This document shows positions 17,360-25,571 of a stretch of DNA of 64,000 bases, piece after piece. Origin of the DNA: an uncultured Bacteroidales bacterium (GTDB lineage Bacteria > Bacteroidota > Bacteroidia > Bacteroidales > P3). Within the stretch, counting starts at the first letter, position 1; each line of letters opens with the position of its first letter. The notes under the pieces are model-generated. The model was given only the letters and a program-made list of their open reading frames with translations. It was not told the origin of the DNA and made no database searches. Made by a program: the position numbers and the translations under genes. The stretch is from the NCBI GenBank assembly GCA_947168665.1, contig CAMVMX010000008.1, positions 1 to 64,000 on the forward strand, in the 5' to 3' direction.

Positions 17360-18721
17360 TCAGGCAAAGAGGTTGCGGAAGGCTTCTTCGATGACGCTGA
17401 CTCCGATAATCTGGATTTTGTATTTGTTCTGCTCAAGGTTGCGGAGGTCGTATTTGGAGATGAAGACACGCTCGAAACCGAGGCGTGCGGCTTCGCTGAC
17501 CCGGCTGTCGATGCGGCTGACGGGACGTACCTCGCCGCTGAGGCCCACCTCGGCAGCAAAGCAGTAGCGTGGCGAAACGGGCATGTCGACATTGCTGGAG
17601 AGGATGCTGCAGGCCACGGCGAGGTCGAGGGCGGGGTCGCTGACGCGCATGCCCCCGGCAATGTTGAGGAAAACGTCTTTGGCCCCGAGTTTGAATCCGC
17701 ACCGTTTCTCGAGCACGGCCAGGAGCATGTTCATCCGCCTCATGTCGAACCCGTTGGCATTGCGCTGGGGTGTGCCGTAGACGGCACTGCTGACGAGCGA
17801 CTGTACTTCGACAAACATGGGGCGTACCCCTTCGAGGGTGGCTGCCACGGCGGCTCCGCTCAGTTCCTCGTCGCGGTGGGAGAGGAGGAGGGCCGAGGGG
17901 TTGGATACTTCGGCAAGGCCGCTGCCACGCATCTCGAAGATGCCAATCTCGGAGGTGGAGCCAAAGCGGTTTTTGAGTGCGCGGAGGATGCGGAAGCCAT
18001 AGTTGCGGTCGCCTTCGAATTGGAGGACGGCGTCGACGATGTGTTCCATCACTTTGGGGCCGGCAAGGGTGCCGTCCTTGGTGATGTGGCCGATGAGGAG
18101 AACGGGGACGCCCGTGGTTTTGGCATAGTGCTGGAACTCGGTGGTGCATTGGCGTATCTGACTGACGCTGCCGGCCGGGGACTCGATGTCTTCGGTGGTG
18201 ACAGTCTGGATGGAGTCGACGATGAGGAGGTCGGGCTGGACGGCTTCGACATGCTCGAAGATGCGCTGGGTGACGGTCTCGCTGACTACGTAGCAGCTGT
18301 CGGTGTTGATTCCGATGCGGTCGGCACGCATCTTGATTTGCTGTTCGCTTTCCTCGCCGCTGACGTAGAGAAGACGGCGGTCGTGGATGGCCAGTGCGGT
18401 CTGCAGCAGAAGTGTGCTTTTGCCGATGCCGGGTTCGCCACCGAGCAGCAGAAGACTGCCGGGTACGATGCCGCCGCCCAGCACGCGGTCGAACTCGGCG
18501 CAGTGGGTGGGTATGCGCTCGGTTTCGCTGTAGGTGACTTCTTGTATTCGCTTGGGTGTGGCTTGGGAGGCTGCGGAAACTCCTTTGCGCTGGGGTGCTG
18601 AGGGTTTGACCACCTCCTCCTGGAAGGTGTTCCACTTGCCACACTGGGGGCAGCGTCCCAGCCAGCTGGACGACTGGTAGCCGCACTCCTGGCAGAAATA
18701 GTATGATTTAGCTTTTGCCAT
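17360..18721 (-). CDS. radA: DNA repair protein RadA (Sms)
   Basis: A 453-residue RecA-related ATPase/helicase that promotes branch migration in homologous recombination. N-terminal C4 zinc finger CQEC-x11-CPQC (from residue 10), Walker A GGEPGIGKSTL, the RadA-specific KNRFGST motif, and a C-terminal Lon-protease-like domain. Length is normal. Its first 14 bases overlap the 3' end of the ThrE-type gene, so it is probably translated from the same mRNA. Confidence 0.94.
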   Translation of the reverse strand: MAKAKSYYFCQECGYQSSSWLGRCPQCGKWNTFQEEVVKPSAPQRKGVSAASQATPKRIQEVTYSETERIPTHCAEFDRVLGGGIVPGSLLLLGGEPGIGKSTLLLQTALAIHDRRLLYVSGEESEQQIKMRADRIGINTDSCYVVSETVTQRIFEHVEAVQPDLLIVDSIQTVTTEDIESPAGSVSQIRQCTTEFQHYAKTTGVPVLLIGHITKDGTLAGPKVMEHIVDAVLQFEGDRNYGFRILRALKNRFGSTSEIGIFEMRGSGLAEVSNPSALLLSHRDEELSGAAVAATLEGVRPMFVEVQSLVSSAVYGTPQRNANGFDMRRMNMLLAVLEKRCGFKLGAKDVFLNIAGGMRVSDPALDLAVACSILSSNVDMPVSPRYCFAAEVGLSGEVRPVSRIDSRVSEAARLGFERVFISKYDLRNLEQNKYKIQIIGVSVIEEAFRNLFA

Positions 18722-19958
18722 GCCGTTTATTGATTTTCAACAACTGATTGACTACGCCCGCCGCAAGGATGATGCCTCCGGCGATGGCTATGGTGACTTT
18801 GAGAGCCACAAACCCTGTAGAGGCGGCAAGGTGCAGCTGGTTGGTGACGAGGTAGTAGGCCGTCCAGAAGATGCCTCCTCCAGGCACCAGCGGTATGATG
18901 CCGCAGATGAGGAATATGGTGACGGGGCTGTGCAAGAATCGGGAGAGGAGGTGGCTTGTGGCAGCGATGGAGAGGGCAGAGAAGAAGGCCGCGCCCACCA
19001 CGGAGAGCCCCGTAAGGGCCCAGAGGTAGACAGCCCAGCCCACTGTGCCGACCAGCCCAGAGGCCACATAGTGGCGGCGGGGAGCCCCGAAAAGGACGGA
19101 GAAGCCTACCGTGCCGATGAAGGCGGCGGCAAGCTGGATGGCCCAGTGCGAGGCCAAGGGGTCTTTGACTGGCGAACCGAGGGCTACGATGCCTCCCATC
19201 ACCATGCCGTCGATGATGAACGCAAGGGCTACGCCCAAGGCGATGCAGAGGAAGACGAGGAAGGCATCGGTGAGGCGGGTGGTACCGGCGATGTAGTCCT
19301 CGTTGGCCAGGTCGCGCATTCCGTTGGTGAAGGGTACACCGGGTACCAGGGATATGATGGTGCCGATAATCATGTTTGGAAGGTGGAGCGGATGTGTGAC
19401 CCCAATCTGGAGCACCACCCGATAGACCAGCAGGCAGGAAAGTCCCCCCACAAGTCCGCCCGCCACGCTGCCTGCCAGACGCGAGAGGTGGGGACTGAGG
19501 AAGGTGATGTAAAGCCCCAGCAGCACACCAGCCACGAGGGTGGCCATTGCGTCGGACAGGCTGCCGCCAAACAGCAGACTGAAAGCCGCCATCCCGAAGA
19601 CGATGCCTATGAACAGCTCCCACCACAGTTTGCCCGGCATGTTGCGGATGGCTTGTATCCGCTGCCGGAGGGTGTCCACGGGCATTCTGCCGCCAGTCAC
19701 GTCACGGCTCAGCTGGTTCACTTCGGCCACCTTTGCCAGCTGGGTGCCTTTGATAGGGATGAAATCAGCGCGGGCATAGTGCTGTCCAGTGGCGATAATG
19801 CCATTGCTGAGCACGAAGAAGCTTTCGTCCTCAACGCCGTATGCGGCGGCTATGTGGGTCATTGTTTCTTCCACGCGGCTGATTTCGGCTCCGTTTTCGA
19901 GGAGTATGTGTCCGGCCTCGGTGGCAAGATGCAATGCTTGTTCCTGTTCAGATGTCAT
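18708..19958 (-). CDS. Threonine/serine exporter ThrE-family protein
   Basis: A 416-residue membrane protein combining the N-terminal ThrE (DUF1212) domain and the C-terminal ThrE_2 (DUF3815) domain, about ten membrane segments in all. The cytoplasmic start has HILLENGAEISRVEETM, the hallmark of the family; later VPGVPFTNGMRDL and IPLVPGGGIFWTAYY are the paired gate motifs of the two halves. It is expected to export threonine and serine by proton antiport. ATG 19958 (MTSEQEQAL) is preferred over an upstream in-frame codon at 20060, which would add 34 poorly conserved residues. Confidence 0.85.
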   Translation of the reverse strand: MTSEQEQALHLATEAGHILLENGAEISRVEETMTHIAAAYGVEDESFFVLSNGIIATGQHYARADFIPIKGTQLAKVAEVNQLSRDVTGGRMPVDTLRQRIQAIRNMPGKLWWELFIGIVFGMAAFSLLFGGSLSDAMATLVAGVLLGLYITFLSPHLSRLAGSVAGGLVGGLSCLLVYRVVLQIGVTHPLHLPNMIIGTIISLVPGVPFTNGMRDLANEDYIAGTTRLTDAFLVFLCIALGVALAFIIDGMVMGGIVALGSPVKDPLASHWAIQLAAAFIGTVGFSVLFGAPRRHYVASGLVGTVGWAVYLWALTGLSVVGAAFFSALSIAATSHLLSRFLHSPVTIFLICGIIPLVPGGGIFWTAYYLVTNQLHLAASTGFVALKVTIAIAGGIILAAGVVNQLLKINKRHGKS

Positions 19959-20076
19959 AGTAGTTGGTTGTTGTTTCTTATTGTGGGAATGCAGTATTTC
20001 GTTCAACAAGTCGTGTAAGGGCGGCGGTTTCAAATTCAGTGTCTCATCGAGTAACTGCAATTTGTAGTTCCCGTAA

Positions 20077-21384
20077 TCAATACTCGTCTACCACCTTGTC
20101 TACGCGGTACAGTTTGTCGCCCCGGTGTAGTGGCTCGGTGGTCTTCACACTGAACACGTCGCCCTGTCCCACCTCGGGCACCGGCTGTGCCGTGTCGCCC
20201 AGGCGCAGCTCCTCCACAGTGGCACGGTAGACACCTGTGGTCTGCCCTATAACCATCAACTCCTCGCCCACGCGCAAGCGCTCGGCGGTTTCGATTTTCA
20301 TTTCCGCAACCTGCGGGCGGTTATAGTAGTTGGTTACTTTGCCCAGATATACCTTGTTCTCTGTGGCTTGCGAGCCGTATCGCTCGCTCCACTCTCCCAT
20401 CTTACGGCCTAGGTAGTATCCGTCCCAGAACCCGCGGTTGAACACCGTGCGCAGCCGTTCCGTCCACTCGGCAATGCGTTCTTGTGTGTATGTGCCGTTG
20501 GCCACAGCCTGCACCGCCTCCTTGTAGCACTCCACCACTGTTTTCACATAGTCCGCGCTTCGGCCACGCCCCTCGATTTTCAGCACTCTCACCCCGGCGT
20601 GGAGTATCTTGTCGATAAACCCGATGGTGCAGAGGTCTTTGGGCGACATGATATATTTGCCGCTCACCACCAGCTCCGTATCGCTTTCCAAGTCCTTGAC
20701 CAGATACTCGCGGCGGCACAGCTGTAGGCAGGCACCCCGGTTGGCGCTGTAGTTATACTCGTCGAGCGACAGGTAGCACTTGCCGCTCACGCTCATGCAC
20801 AGTGCCCCGTGGGCAAAGACCTCGACCTGCACCAGCTCCCCTTTCGGGCCTCGGATGTTGTTGTCGCGGATGTATTGAGTGATTTCCGCCACTTGCCGCA
20901 AGGGCAGTTCGCGGGCGGTTACCACCACGTCGGCCCACTGGGCAAAGAAGCGTACTGCCTCTATATTGGAGATGTTGCACTGTGTGGAGATATGAACCTC
21001 CACTCCGATGCTGTGGGCATAGGTGATGACGGCCATGTCGCTGGCAATGATGGCTGTGATGCCCGCCGTTTTGGCGGCCTGCACCAGCTGGTGCATCTCC
21101 TCAATCTCGTGGTTATATATGATGGTGTTTACCGTCAGATAGGTGCGCACAGCGTGCTGCTGCGCCGTCTGCACTATGCGCTCCAGGTCCTCGACCGTGA
21201 AGTTGGCGGCCGAGCGTGACCGCATGTTCAGATTTCCCACGCCGAAATATACCGCATCTGCACCCGCCTGAATGGCGGCACTCAGGCTCTCATAACTCCC
21301 CACCGGGGCCATGATTTCCACAGGCTGGCGGCCCACAGCGGGGTCCATTTGATTAGTAGTGTCCATAGTTATTTGCTTTTCCAT
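20077..21384 (-). CDS. U32-family peptidase/TrhP-type tRNA hydroxylation protein
   Basis: A 435-residue U32 protein. N-terminal barrel with IMAPVGSYESLSAAIQAGADAVYFG, central HISTQCNISN, the four-Cys iron-sulfur region MSVSGKCYLS ... NRGACLQLCRREY, then VLKIEGRGRSADYV and a C-terminal extended domain. In E. coli and B. subtilis related proteins (TrhP) are required for 5-hydroxyuridine at tRNA position 34; direct peptidase activity is doubtful for this branch. It is 33 bases downstream of the Crp/Fnr gene and probably in its transcript. Confidence 0.85.
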   Translation of the reverse strand: MEKQITMDTTNQMDPAVGRQPVEIMAPVGSYESLSAAIQAGADAVYFGVGNLNMRSRSAANFTVEDLERIVQTAQQHAVRTYLTVNTIIYNHEIEEMHQLVQAAKTAGITAIIASDMAVITYAHSIGVEVHISTQCNISNIEAVRFFAQWADVVVTARELPLRQVAEITQYIRDNNIRGPKGELVQVEVFAHGALCMSVSGKCYLSLDEYNYSANRGACLQLCRREYLVKDLESDTELVVSGKYIMSPKDLCTIGFIDKILHAGVRVLKIEGRGRSADYVKTVVECYKEAVQAVANGTYTQERIAEWTERLRTVFNRGFWDGYYLGRKMGEWSERYGSQATENKVYLGKVTNYYNRPQVAEMKIETAERLRVGEELMVIGQTTGVYRATVEELRLGDTAQPVPEVGQGDVFSVKTTEPLHRGDKLYRVDKVVDEY

Positions 21385-21417
21385 AATTGTCGGGGAATAC
21401 CCGTTGTCTGTCAGTCT

Positions 21418-22035
21418 TCAACTTTTCAAGATGTAACCTTTGGGCGTTTTCTCCACAAGACCCGCAGCCGTCATCTCGGCCAGAACCCTGCTGAGCGACG
21501 GCCGGGCCACGCCCAGCATCCGTGCGGCAGCAGCCACCGACCCGATAGAACTTTGCGTCCTCAGGTACTCCCGCACCCGTTCCTGCAGTCTTTGGGTGGC
21601 GAAACTGCGCATCCGGCTGCTGAGAAACCGTCCGCGGTCCGACACCACCTCCAGAAACTGCCTGAGTACGTCGGGATGAGTCTGCATAAACGTGAAAAAT
21701 CCCTCACGGTTGATAAACAATATCTCGGCATCCATAGTAGCCCGCACTTCGACGGGAATAGCGTTGTCCGAAGCAAAGAGGAATGCGGGTGCCAGCAATT
21801 GGGGGGCGGCAAACTGCTCCACCACCACTTCGCGGCCCTCATCACCCATAAGGCTCGACTCCACCCGTCCCTCAAGCAGTACCATGAGCGACAGGCAAGC
21901 TTCGCCTTGGCGCATTACCACTATGTCCTGGCGGTATGTTTTGAGCTTGTGGGGCGAACATAGAAGGGCCGCCACATCGTCCACACTGCACGAGGAGAAA
22001 AGCGGAACCGACAGCAATTTACTTTCAACCATCAT
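21418..22035 (-). CDS. Crp/Fnr-family transcriptional regulator, HcpR-like by context
   Basis: A 205-residue regulator. Residues about 10-120 form a cyclic-nucleotide-binding-type beta-roll (GEACLSLMVLLEGRVE), followed by the long dimer helix (LSSRMRSFATQRLQERVREYL) and a winged helix-turn-helix (SVAAAARMLGVARPSLSRVLAEMTAAGLV). There is no N-terminal Cys cluster for an Fe-S centre. The gene directly upstream is hcp; in Porphyromonas and other anaerobes a Crp/Fnr protein named HcpR activates hcp under nitrosative stress. Assignment to that role is inference from position. Its own promoter carries a perfect 10-bp inverted repeat. Confidence 0.82.
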   Translation of the reverse strand: MMVESKLLSVPLFSSCSVDDVAALLCSPHKLKTYRQDIVVMRQGEACLSLMVLLEGRVESSLMGDEGREVVVEQFAAPQLLAPAFLFASDNAIPVEVRATMDAEILFINREGFFTFMQTHPDVLRQFLEVVSDRGRFLSSRMRSFATQRLQERVREYLRTQSSIGSVAAAARMLGVARPSLSRVLAEMTAAGLVEKTPKGYILKS

Positions 22036-22049
22036 ACATTAAACAGATT

Positions 22050-22080
22050 GCATCGGATTCGGTTGCCTCAAATCCGATGC
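22050..22080. promoter_or_regulatory. Perfect inverted repeat at the Crp/Fnr gene start site
   Basis: GCATCGGATT (22050-22059), an 11-base spacer, then AATCCGATGC (22071-22080). The distal arm touches the -7 box, so the dyad covers the probable +1 to +30 region. It could be an operator or a 5' UTR hairpin. Confidence 0.65.
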
Positions 22081-22112
22081 AAAGATAATGAAAAAAAATG
22101 GATTGACACAAA
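22080..22112 (-). promoter_or_regulatory. Promoter of the Crp/Fnr gene
   Basis: Minus strand TTTG (22112-22109), 21 bases, TATCTTTG (22087-22080). A full consensus promoter 45 bases before the ATG, so the regulator can be expressed independently of hcp. Confidence 0.75.
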
Positions 22113-22129
22113 TGCCTTCAGCGTGGGCC

Positions 22130-23800
22130 TTACATCAGGCCAAAGTTCCTCATGTCGTCCTCCACTGTGCCGATGCCGCCGATGCCAAAGTTGTCCACTA
22201 ACACTTTGGCCACTCCAGGCGACAGGAAAGCGGGCAGTGTGGGGCCCAGATGGATGTTTTTCACGCCCAAACTGAGCAAGGCAAGCAGCACGATGACTGC
22301 CTTTTGCTCATACCAGGCTATATTGTACACGATTGGCAGCTGGTTCACATCTTCCAGCCCGAAAACCTCTTTCAGTTTCAGGGCTATCAGCGCTAACGAA
22401 TAGCTGTCATTACATTGTCCTGCATCCAGCACGCGGGGAATTCCCCCGATGTCGCCCAGCTTTAGTTTGTTGTATTTATATTTGGCGCATCCGGCTGTGA
22501 GTATTACACAATCCGCTGGCAGCGCTTTGGCAAAATCCGTGTAGTATTCGCGGCTCTTCATCCTGCCGTCGCATCCGGCCATCACCACAAACTTGCGTAT
22601 GGCTCCGCTCTTCACAGCCTCCACCACCTTGTCGGCAAGGGCAAATACCTGCTCGTGGGCGAATCCACCCACGATAGTTCCATTGTCAATGGCCTGAGGA
22701 GCGGCGCAAGTCTTGGCCAGAGCGATAATTTCCGAAAAATCCTTCTTCCCCTCGGCATCGGCCGGAATGTGTTTCCAGCCGGGGAATCCCGTACTGTTCG
22801 TGGTGAAGGCACGATGGCTGTAGCCCGCACCCGATAAGGGTGGCACAATGCAATTGGTGGTGAATAGTATCGGCCCGTTGAACTTTTCAAACTCCTCCCG
22901 CTGGCGCCACCAGGCGTTGCCGTAGTTGCCTTTAAGGTGACCGTACCGTTTCAGTTTTGGGTAGTAATGAGCGGGCAGCATCTCGCAGTGGGTGTATATG
23001 TCAACCCCTGCATCCTTGCTTTGCTCCAGCAGCTGTTCGAGGTCGTGCAGGTCATGGCCGCTCACTAATATGCCTGGGCGGGAGCCAACTCCGATATTCA
23101 CCTCCGTTATTTCCGGGTTGCCATAAGCGGTAGTGTTCGCCTTGTCGAGCAGAGCCATGGCCTTCACACCCCATTCCCCGGTAGTCAGGGCAAGGGAGGT
23201 GAGCTGTTCTGCGTCGGAACACAGCACCAATTTACCCAGTGTCTGGAGAATAAACTCGTTGCAATCGTGGTCTGCATACCCCAGACGGGAGGCATGTTCC
23301 AGATAAGCGGCCATGCCTTTCAATCCATACAGCGTCAGCTCTTTGAGTGATCGGATGTCTGGATTTTGCTCTGTTAATACACCGGCCTTTTGTGCTTGGG
23401 CACAATATTTGTCGCGTCCGCTCACCCCGCGCCACCAGACAAGCACATCCGTTTCTGGCAGCAGCACTCCTTTGGATGCCGCCCGGTCTGTCCACCATTG
23501 CAACAGGTCAATACCTTTGTCAATACGGGCATAGATGCTTTCCGCATCGAAGTTGGCATTGGTGATAGTCGAGAAGAGGGCATCGTTCACATACGCATGG
23601 ATTCTCTGCCTATTCTGGCAGTAGTGTCCCTCATCGGCACAAGGCAGGTGGCAGGCCACCACACCCAGCCCTTTCAGTACATAAATCAACAAGTCCTGGG
23701 CACGTGCCACCTCGGGACTCTTGCCGCACACACCGGCCAAACGGCATCCCTCCCCGTTGGCGGTTTCCTGGCATTGAAAGCAGAACATTCTATTTTCCAT
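22130..23800 (-). CDS. hcp: Hybrid cluster protein (hydroxylamine reductase / NO reductase)
   Basis: A 556-residue hybrid-cluster protein. The N-terminal cubane ligands are CFQC-x8-C-x5-C ([14 protein letters not shown], then RLAGVC). Later hybrid-cluster residues are visible in [13 protein letters not shown], in the FTTNCIVPP segment, in MAGCDGR and in [12 protein letters not shown], and the [14 protein letters not shown] stretch is conserved. Hcp reduces nitric oxide to N2O (and hydroxylamine in vitro) and protects anaerobes against nitrosative stress in the cytoplasm. ATG 23800 ([10 protein letters not shown]) is chosen; ATG codons 15-24 bases upstream are possible. No hcr reductase gene is adjacent. 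Confidence 0.93.
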   Translation of the reverse strand: MENRMFCFQCQETANGEGCRLAGVCGKSPEVARAQDLLIYVLKGLGVVACHLPCADEGHYCQNRQRIHAYVNDALFSTITNANFDAESIYARIDKGIDLLQWWTDRAASKGVLLPETDVLVWWRGVSGRDKYCAQAQKAGVLTEQNPDIRSLKELTLYGLKGMAAYLEHASRLGYADHDCNEFILQTLGKLVLCSDAEQLTSLALTTGEWGVKAMALLDKANTTAYGNPEITEVNIGVGSRPGILVSGHDLHDLEQLLEQSKDAGVDIYTHCEMLPAHYYPKLKRYGHLKGNYGNAWWRQREEFEKFNGPILFTTNCIVPPLSGAGYSHRAFTTNSTGFPGWKHIPADAEGKKDFSEIIALAKTCAAPQAIDNGTIVGGFAHEQVFALADKVVEAVKSGAIRKFVVMAGCDGRMKSREYYTDFAKALPADCVILTAGCAKYKYNKLKLGDIGGIPRVLDAGQCNDSYSLALIALKLKEVFGLEDVNQLPIVYNIAWYEQKAVIVLLALLSLGVKNIHLGPTLPAFLSPGVAKVLVDNFGIGGIGTVEDDMRNFGLM

Positions 23801-23837
23801 AGTTTTAACTGTATTTGTCATCAATCATGTTTGGCTG

Positions 23838-23845
23838 CAAAATTA
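23838..23845 (-). promoter_or_regulatory. hcp -7 box
   Basis: Minus strand TAATTTTG then CA, matching TAnnTTTG, about 38 bases before the hcp start. There is no TTTG at the normal -33 distance; a dyad (23868-23881) occupies the region just upstream, as in activator-dependent promoters. Confidence 0.65.
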
Positions 23846-23867
23846 CACTCTCTTCTCGGCTCTGAGC

Positions 23868-23881
23868 GTAACAAATGTTAC
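23868..23881. promoter_or_regulatory. Candidate Crp/Fnr-family operator for hcp
   Basis: GTAAC-AAAT-GTTAC: a perfect 5-4-5 dyad, the same geometry as Fnr and Crp half-sites. Its centre is about 42 bases upstream of the start site predicted from the -7 box, the classic class II activator position. With a Crp/Fnr gene right after hcp, it is the obvious binding site; binding itself is inference. Confidence 0.65.
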
Positions 23882-24077
23882 CCGCCACCAAAAAGTACGC
23901 TAAAACAACTGGTGTGCAATCAGCCCCCCCAACCCTCTTTGCAGGCCACGACCCCTTTCCCCTTTTGCCGACTGCACCGCTATACCCAGATTCCCCTTGC
24001 CGTATTCTCGCGGCTTTAAGAATGACAATCATATCCGGGACACAATAATTAACCCAAATCAGCGTTATCAAAGAACC

Positions 24078-24983
24078 ATGATTAATGAAAAATACATCCG
24101 ATTCGATTGGGCGGCCAAACGCATGCTCCGCGACAAGGCAAACTTCGATGTCCTCGAAGGGTTAATGACTGTGCTTATTGGTGAGAAAGTCACTATCGAT
24201 GAAATCCTCGAAAGTGAAGGCAACCAGGAGTCCGAGACCGATAAATACAACCGCGTGGACGTAATGGCCCGCAACAGCAAAGGCGAGTACATCATAGTCG
24301 AAGTCCAGCTCTCGCGCGAGCGCTATTATCTTGAGCGCATCCTCTATGGAGTATCCAAAGTCATCACCGACAACATGCACTTGGGCGACCGTTACGAGAA
24401 AGTGCGCAAAGTCTATTCCATCAACATCATCTACTTCCCCATGGGCAAAGGCAAGGACTATCTCTACCACGGGGTCACCACTTTCACAGGCGTACACACC
24501 AACGACACACTCGAGATAACCGACTACGAAGCCGACACCCTTCGAATGCGCACGCCCCAGCAAGTCTTCCCCGAATACTTTATTATCCGCGTCAACGAGT
24601 TCAACCAAGTGGCCACCACCCCGTTGGAGGAATGGATAGACTATCTTAAAAACGGCAAGATTAAGTCCGACACCAGTACACCCGGTCTGCAGGAGGCACG
24701 AAAAAAATTGCTCTACATGAACATGAGCGACAAAGAGAAACGCATCTACGAGCACCACATCGAAAACCAGATGGTGGAAAACGATGTCCTCGACACCGCC
24801 CGCATCGAAGGTCGAGCAGAAGGTCGAGCGGAAGGCCGGGCGGAAGGTCGGGCAGAAGGTCGGGCAGAAGGTCGGGCGGAAGGAGTGCTGCAAGTGGCAA
24901 AAAGCATGAAGCAATTAGGACTCCCGGTTGAGACTATCGCCCAAGCCACAGGCCTATCGTTTGAAGATATAGAAAAACTATGA
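24078..24983 (+). CDS. Rpn-family PD-(D/E)XK nuclease/transposase-like protein
   Basis: A 301-residue protein of the Rpn/YhgA (PD-(D/E)XK nuclease family transposase) group. It starts RFDWAAKRMLRDKANFDVLEGL, and the nuclease core is NRVDVMARNSKGEYIIVEVQ, with Asp and E-x-Q as metal ligands. After the core comes a C-terminal helix, then six EGRA tetrapeptide repeats, and a last segment (LGLPVETIAQATGLSFEDI) like a small recognition helix. RpnA-type proteins are DNA nucleases that raise recombination; others act in phage defence. I chose ATG 24078 (MINEKYIRF); an in-frame start at 23997 gives an unrelated leader. No consensus promoter is visible. Confidence 0.82.
   Translation: MINEKYIRFDWAAKRMLRDKANFDVLEGLMTVLIGEKVTIDEILESEGNQESETDKYNRVDVMARNSKGEYIIVEVQLSRERYYLERILYGVSKVITDNMHLGDRYEKVRKVYSINIIYFPMGKGKDYLYHGVTTFTGVHTNDTLEITDYEADTLRMRTPQQVFPEYFIIRVNEFNQVATTPLEEWIDYLKNGKIKSDTSTPGLQEARKKLLYMNMSDKEKRIYEHHIENQMVENDVLDTARIEGRAEGRAEGRAEGRAEGRAEGRAEGVLQVAKSMKQLGLPVETIAQATGLSFEDIEKL
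24807..24878. repeat. 12-bp tandem repeat (six copies) inside the Rpn-type gene
   Basis: Six consecutive copies of a GAAGGTCGRGCR-like dodecamer encode EGRA each, followed by a partial copy. Two adjacent copies (24843-24866) are identical. Because the unit is a multiple of three, slippage alters repeat number without breaking the frame. Confidence 0.9.
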
Positions 24984-25009
24984 GCCAGCGTCCCTGTCTC
25001 CACAGGCGG

Positions 25010-25043
25010 GCAAAAAAACAGGCAGGGCGTTGCCCTGCCTGTT
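25010..25043 (-). terminator. Terminator of the DksA-like gene
   Basis: A perfect 12-bp stem (25017-25028 with 25032-25043) with loop GTT. The run of seven A on the plus strand (25012-25018) gives a U tract for leftward transcription, so it ends the DksA-like gene; it may also slow rightward transcription from the Rpn gene. Confidence 0.85.
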
Positions 25044-25067
25044 AGATAAGGATTATGTCCTATTGCT

Positions 25068-25469
25068 TCATCTTTTTTTCTTCTCCTGCATCTTGGCCTC
25101 GATGGTCATCGTGGCGTGCGGCACAATCATGAGGCGTTCTTTTGGGATGAGCTTGCCGGTCACGCGGCAGATGCCGTAAGTCTTGTTCTCGATGCGGATG
25201 AGGGCTGCGTCGAGGTCTTTGATGAATTTCTGTTGGCGGGCGGCCAGGCGTGAGTTCTCCTCCTTCGACAGCACATTGCTCCCCTCTTCGAGGGTCTTGA
25301 AGGTCGGGGCGGTGTCCGACGCGTCGTTCTGGCTTCCGGCCACGGCCTCGTTCAGCAGTTCAAGGCTTTTGACGGCCTCTTCGCGTTTCTTCAGTATCAA
25401 CTCTTTAAAGAATTGAAGCTCTTCGGCCGAATAGCATGTCTTCTCGGGTGTGTTTTCTTTGTTCTCCAT
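25068..25469 (-). CDS. TraR/DksA-family regulator with a degenerate zinc site
   Basis: A 133-residue DksA-like protein. A long coiled-coil (residues about 15-95) precedes the globular end IENKTYGICRVTGKLIPKER. Canonical DksA has a C4 zinc finger; here only one Cys remains of the four (CRVT in place of CxxC, and HAT in the second pair). DksA-type proteins reach into the RNA polymerase secondary channel and tune stable RNA promoters. The zinc-less form appears to be common in Bacteroidetes homologues. It has its own promoter. Confidence 0.85.
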   Translation of the reverse strand: MENKENTPEKTCYSAEELQFFKELILKKREEAVKSLELLNEAVAGSQNDASDTAPTFKTLEEGSNVLSKEENSRLAARQQKFIKDLDAALIRIENKTYGICRVTGKLIPKERLMIVPHATMTIEAKMQEKKKR

Positions 25470-25514
25470 AAAGCAACTAAATATTTCCTTTGGGTTTCAC
25501 ACTATAATTCACGC

Positions 25515-25538
25515 TGCAAAAGTACGTATACTTTTGCA
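25515..25538. promoter_or_regulatory. Palindromic promoter upstream of the DksA-like gene
   Basis: TGCAAAAGTA and TACTTTTGCA are perfect inverted 10-mers around CGTA, so a TACTTTTG -7 box exists on both strands. Leftward, a TTTG at 25549-25546 lies 21 bases upstream, giving a full promoter for the DksA-like gene. The rightward box would point into the 3' end of rimM (antisense). Confidence 0.6.
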
Positions 25539-25571
25539 CATACGGCAAAAAAGATATTAACAGGGTTGTTA

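Noticed and set aside
24807..24878. Short direct repeats considered as a CRISPR array
   Set aside because: Contiguous 12-bp units with no spacers, in frame inside a gene; no cas genes in the window.
24078..24983. Rpn-type gene considered as an insertion sequence
   Set aside because: No terminal inverted repeats or target duplications seen around it; it looks like a resident single gene.
25068..25469. Loss of zinc cysteines in the DksA-like protein as a novelty
   Set aside because: A one-Cys CRVTGKL variant appears to be the ordinary Bacteroidetes form, so it is described but not scored as a finding.
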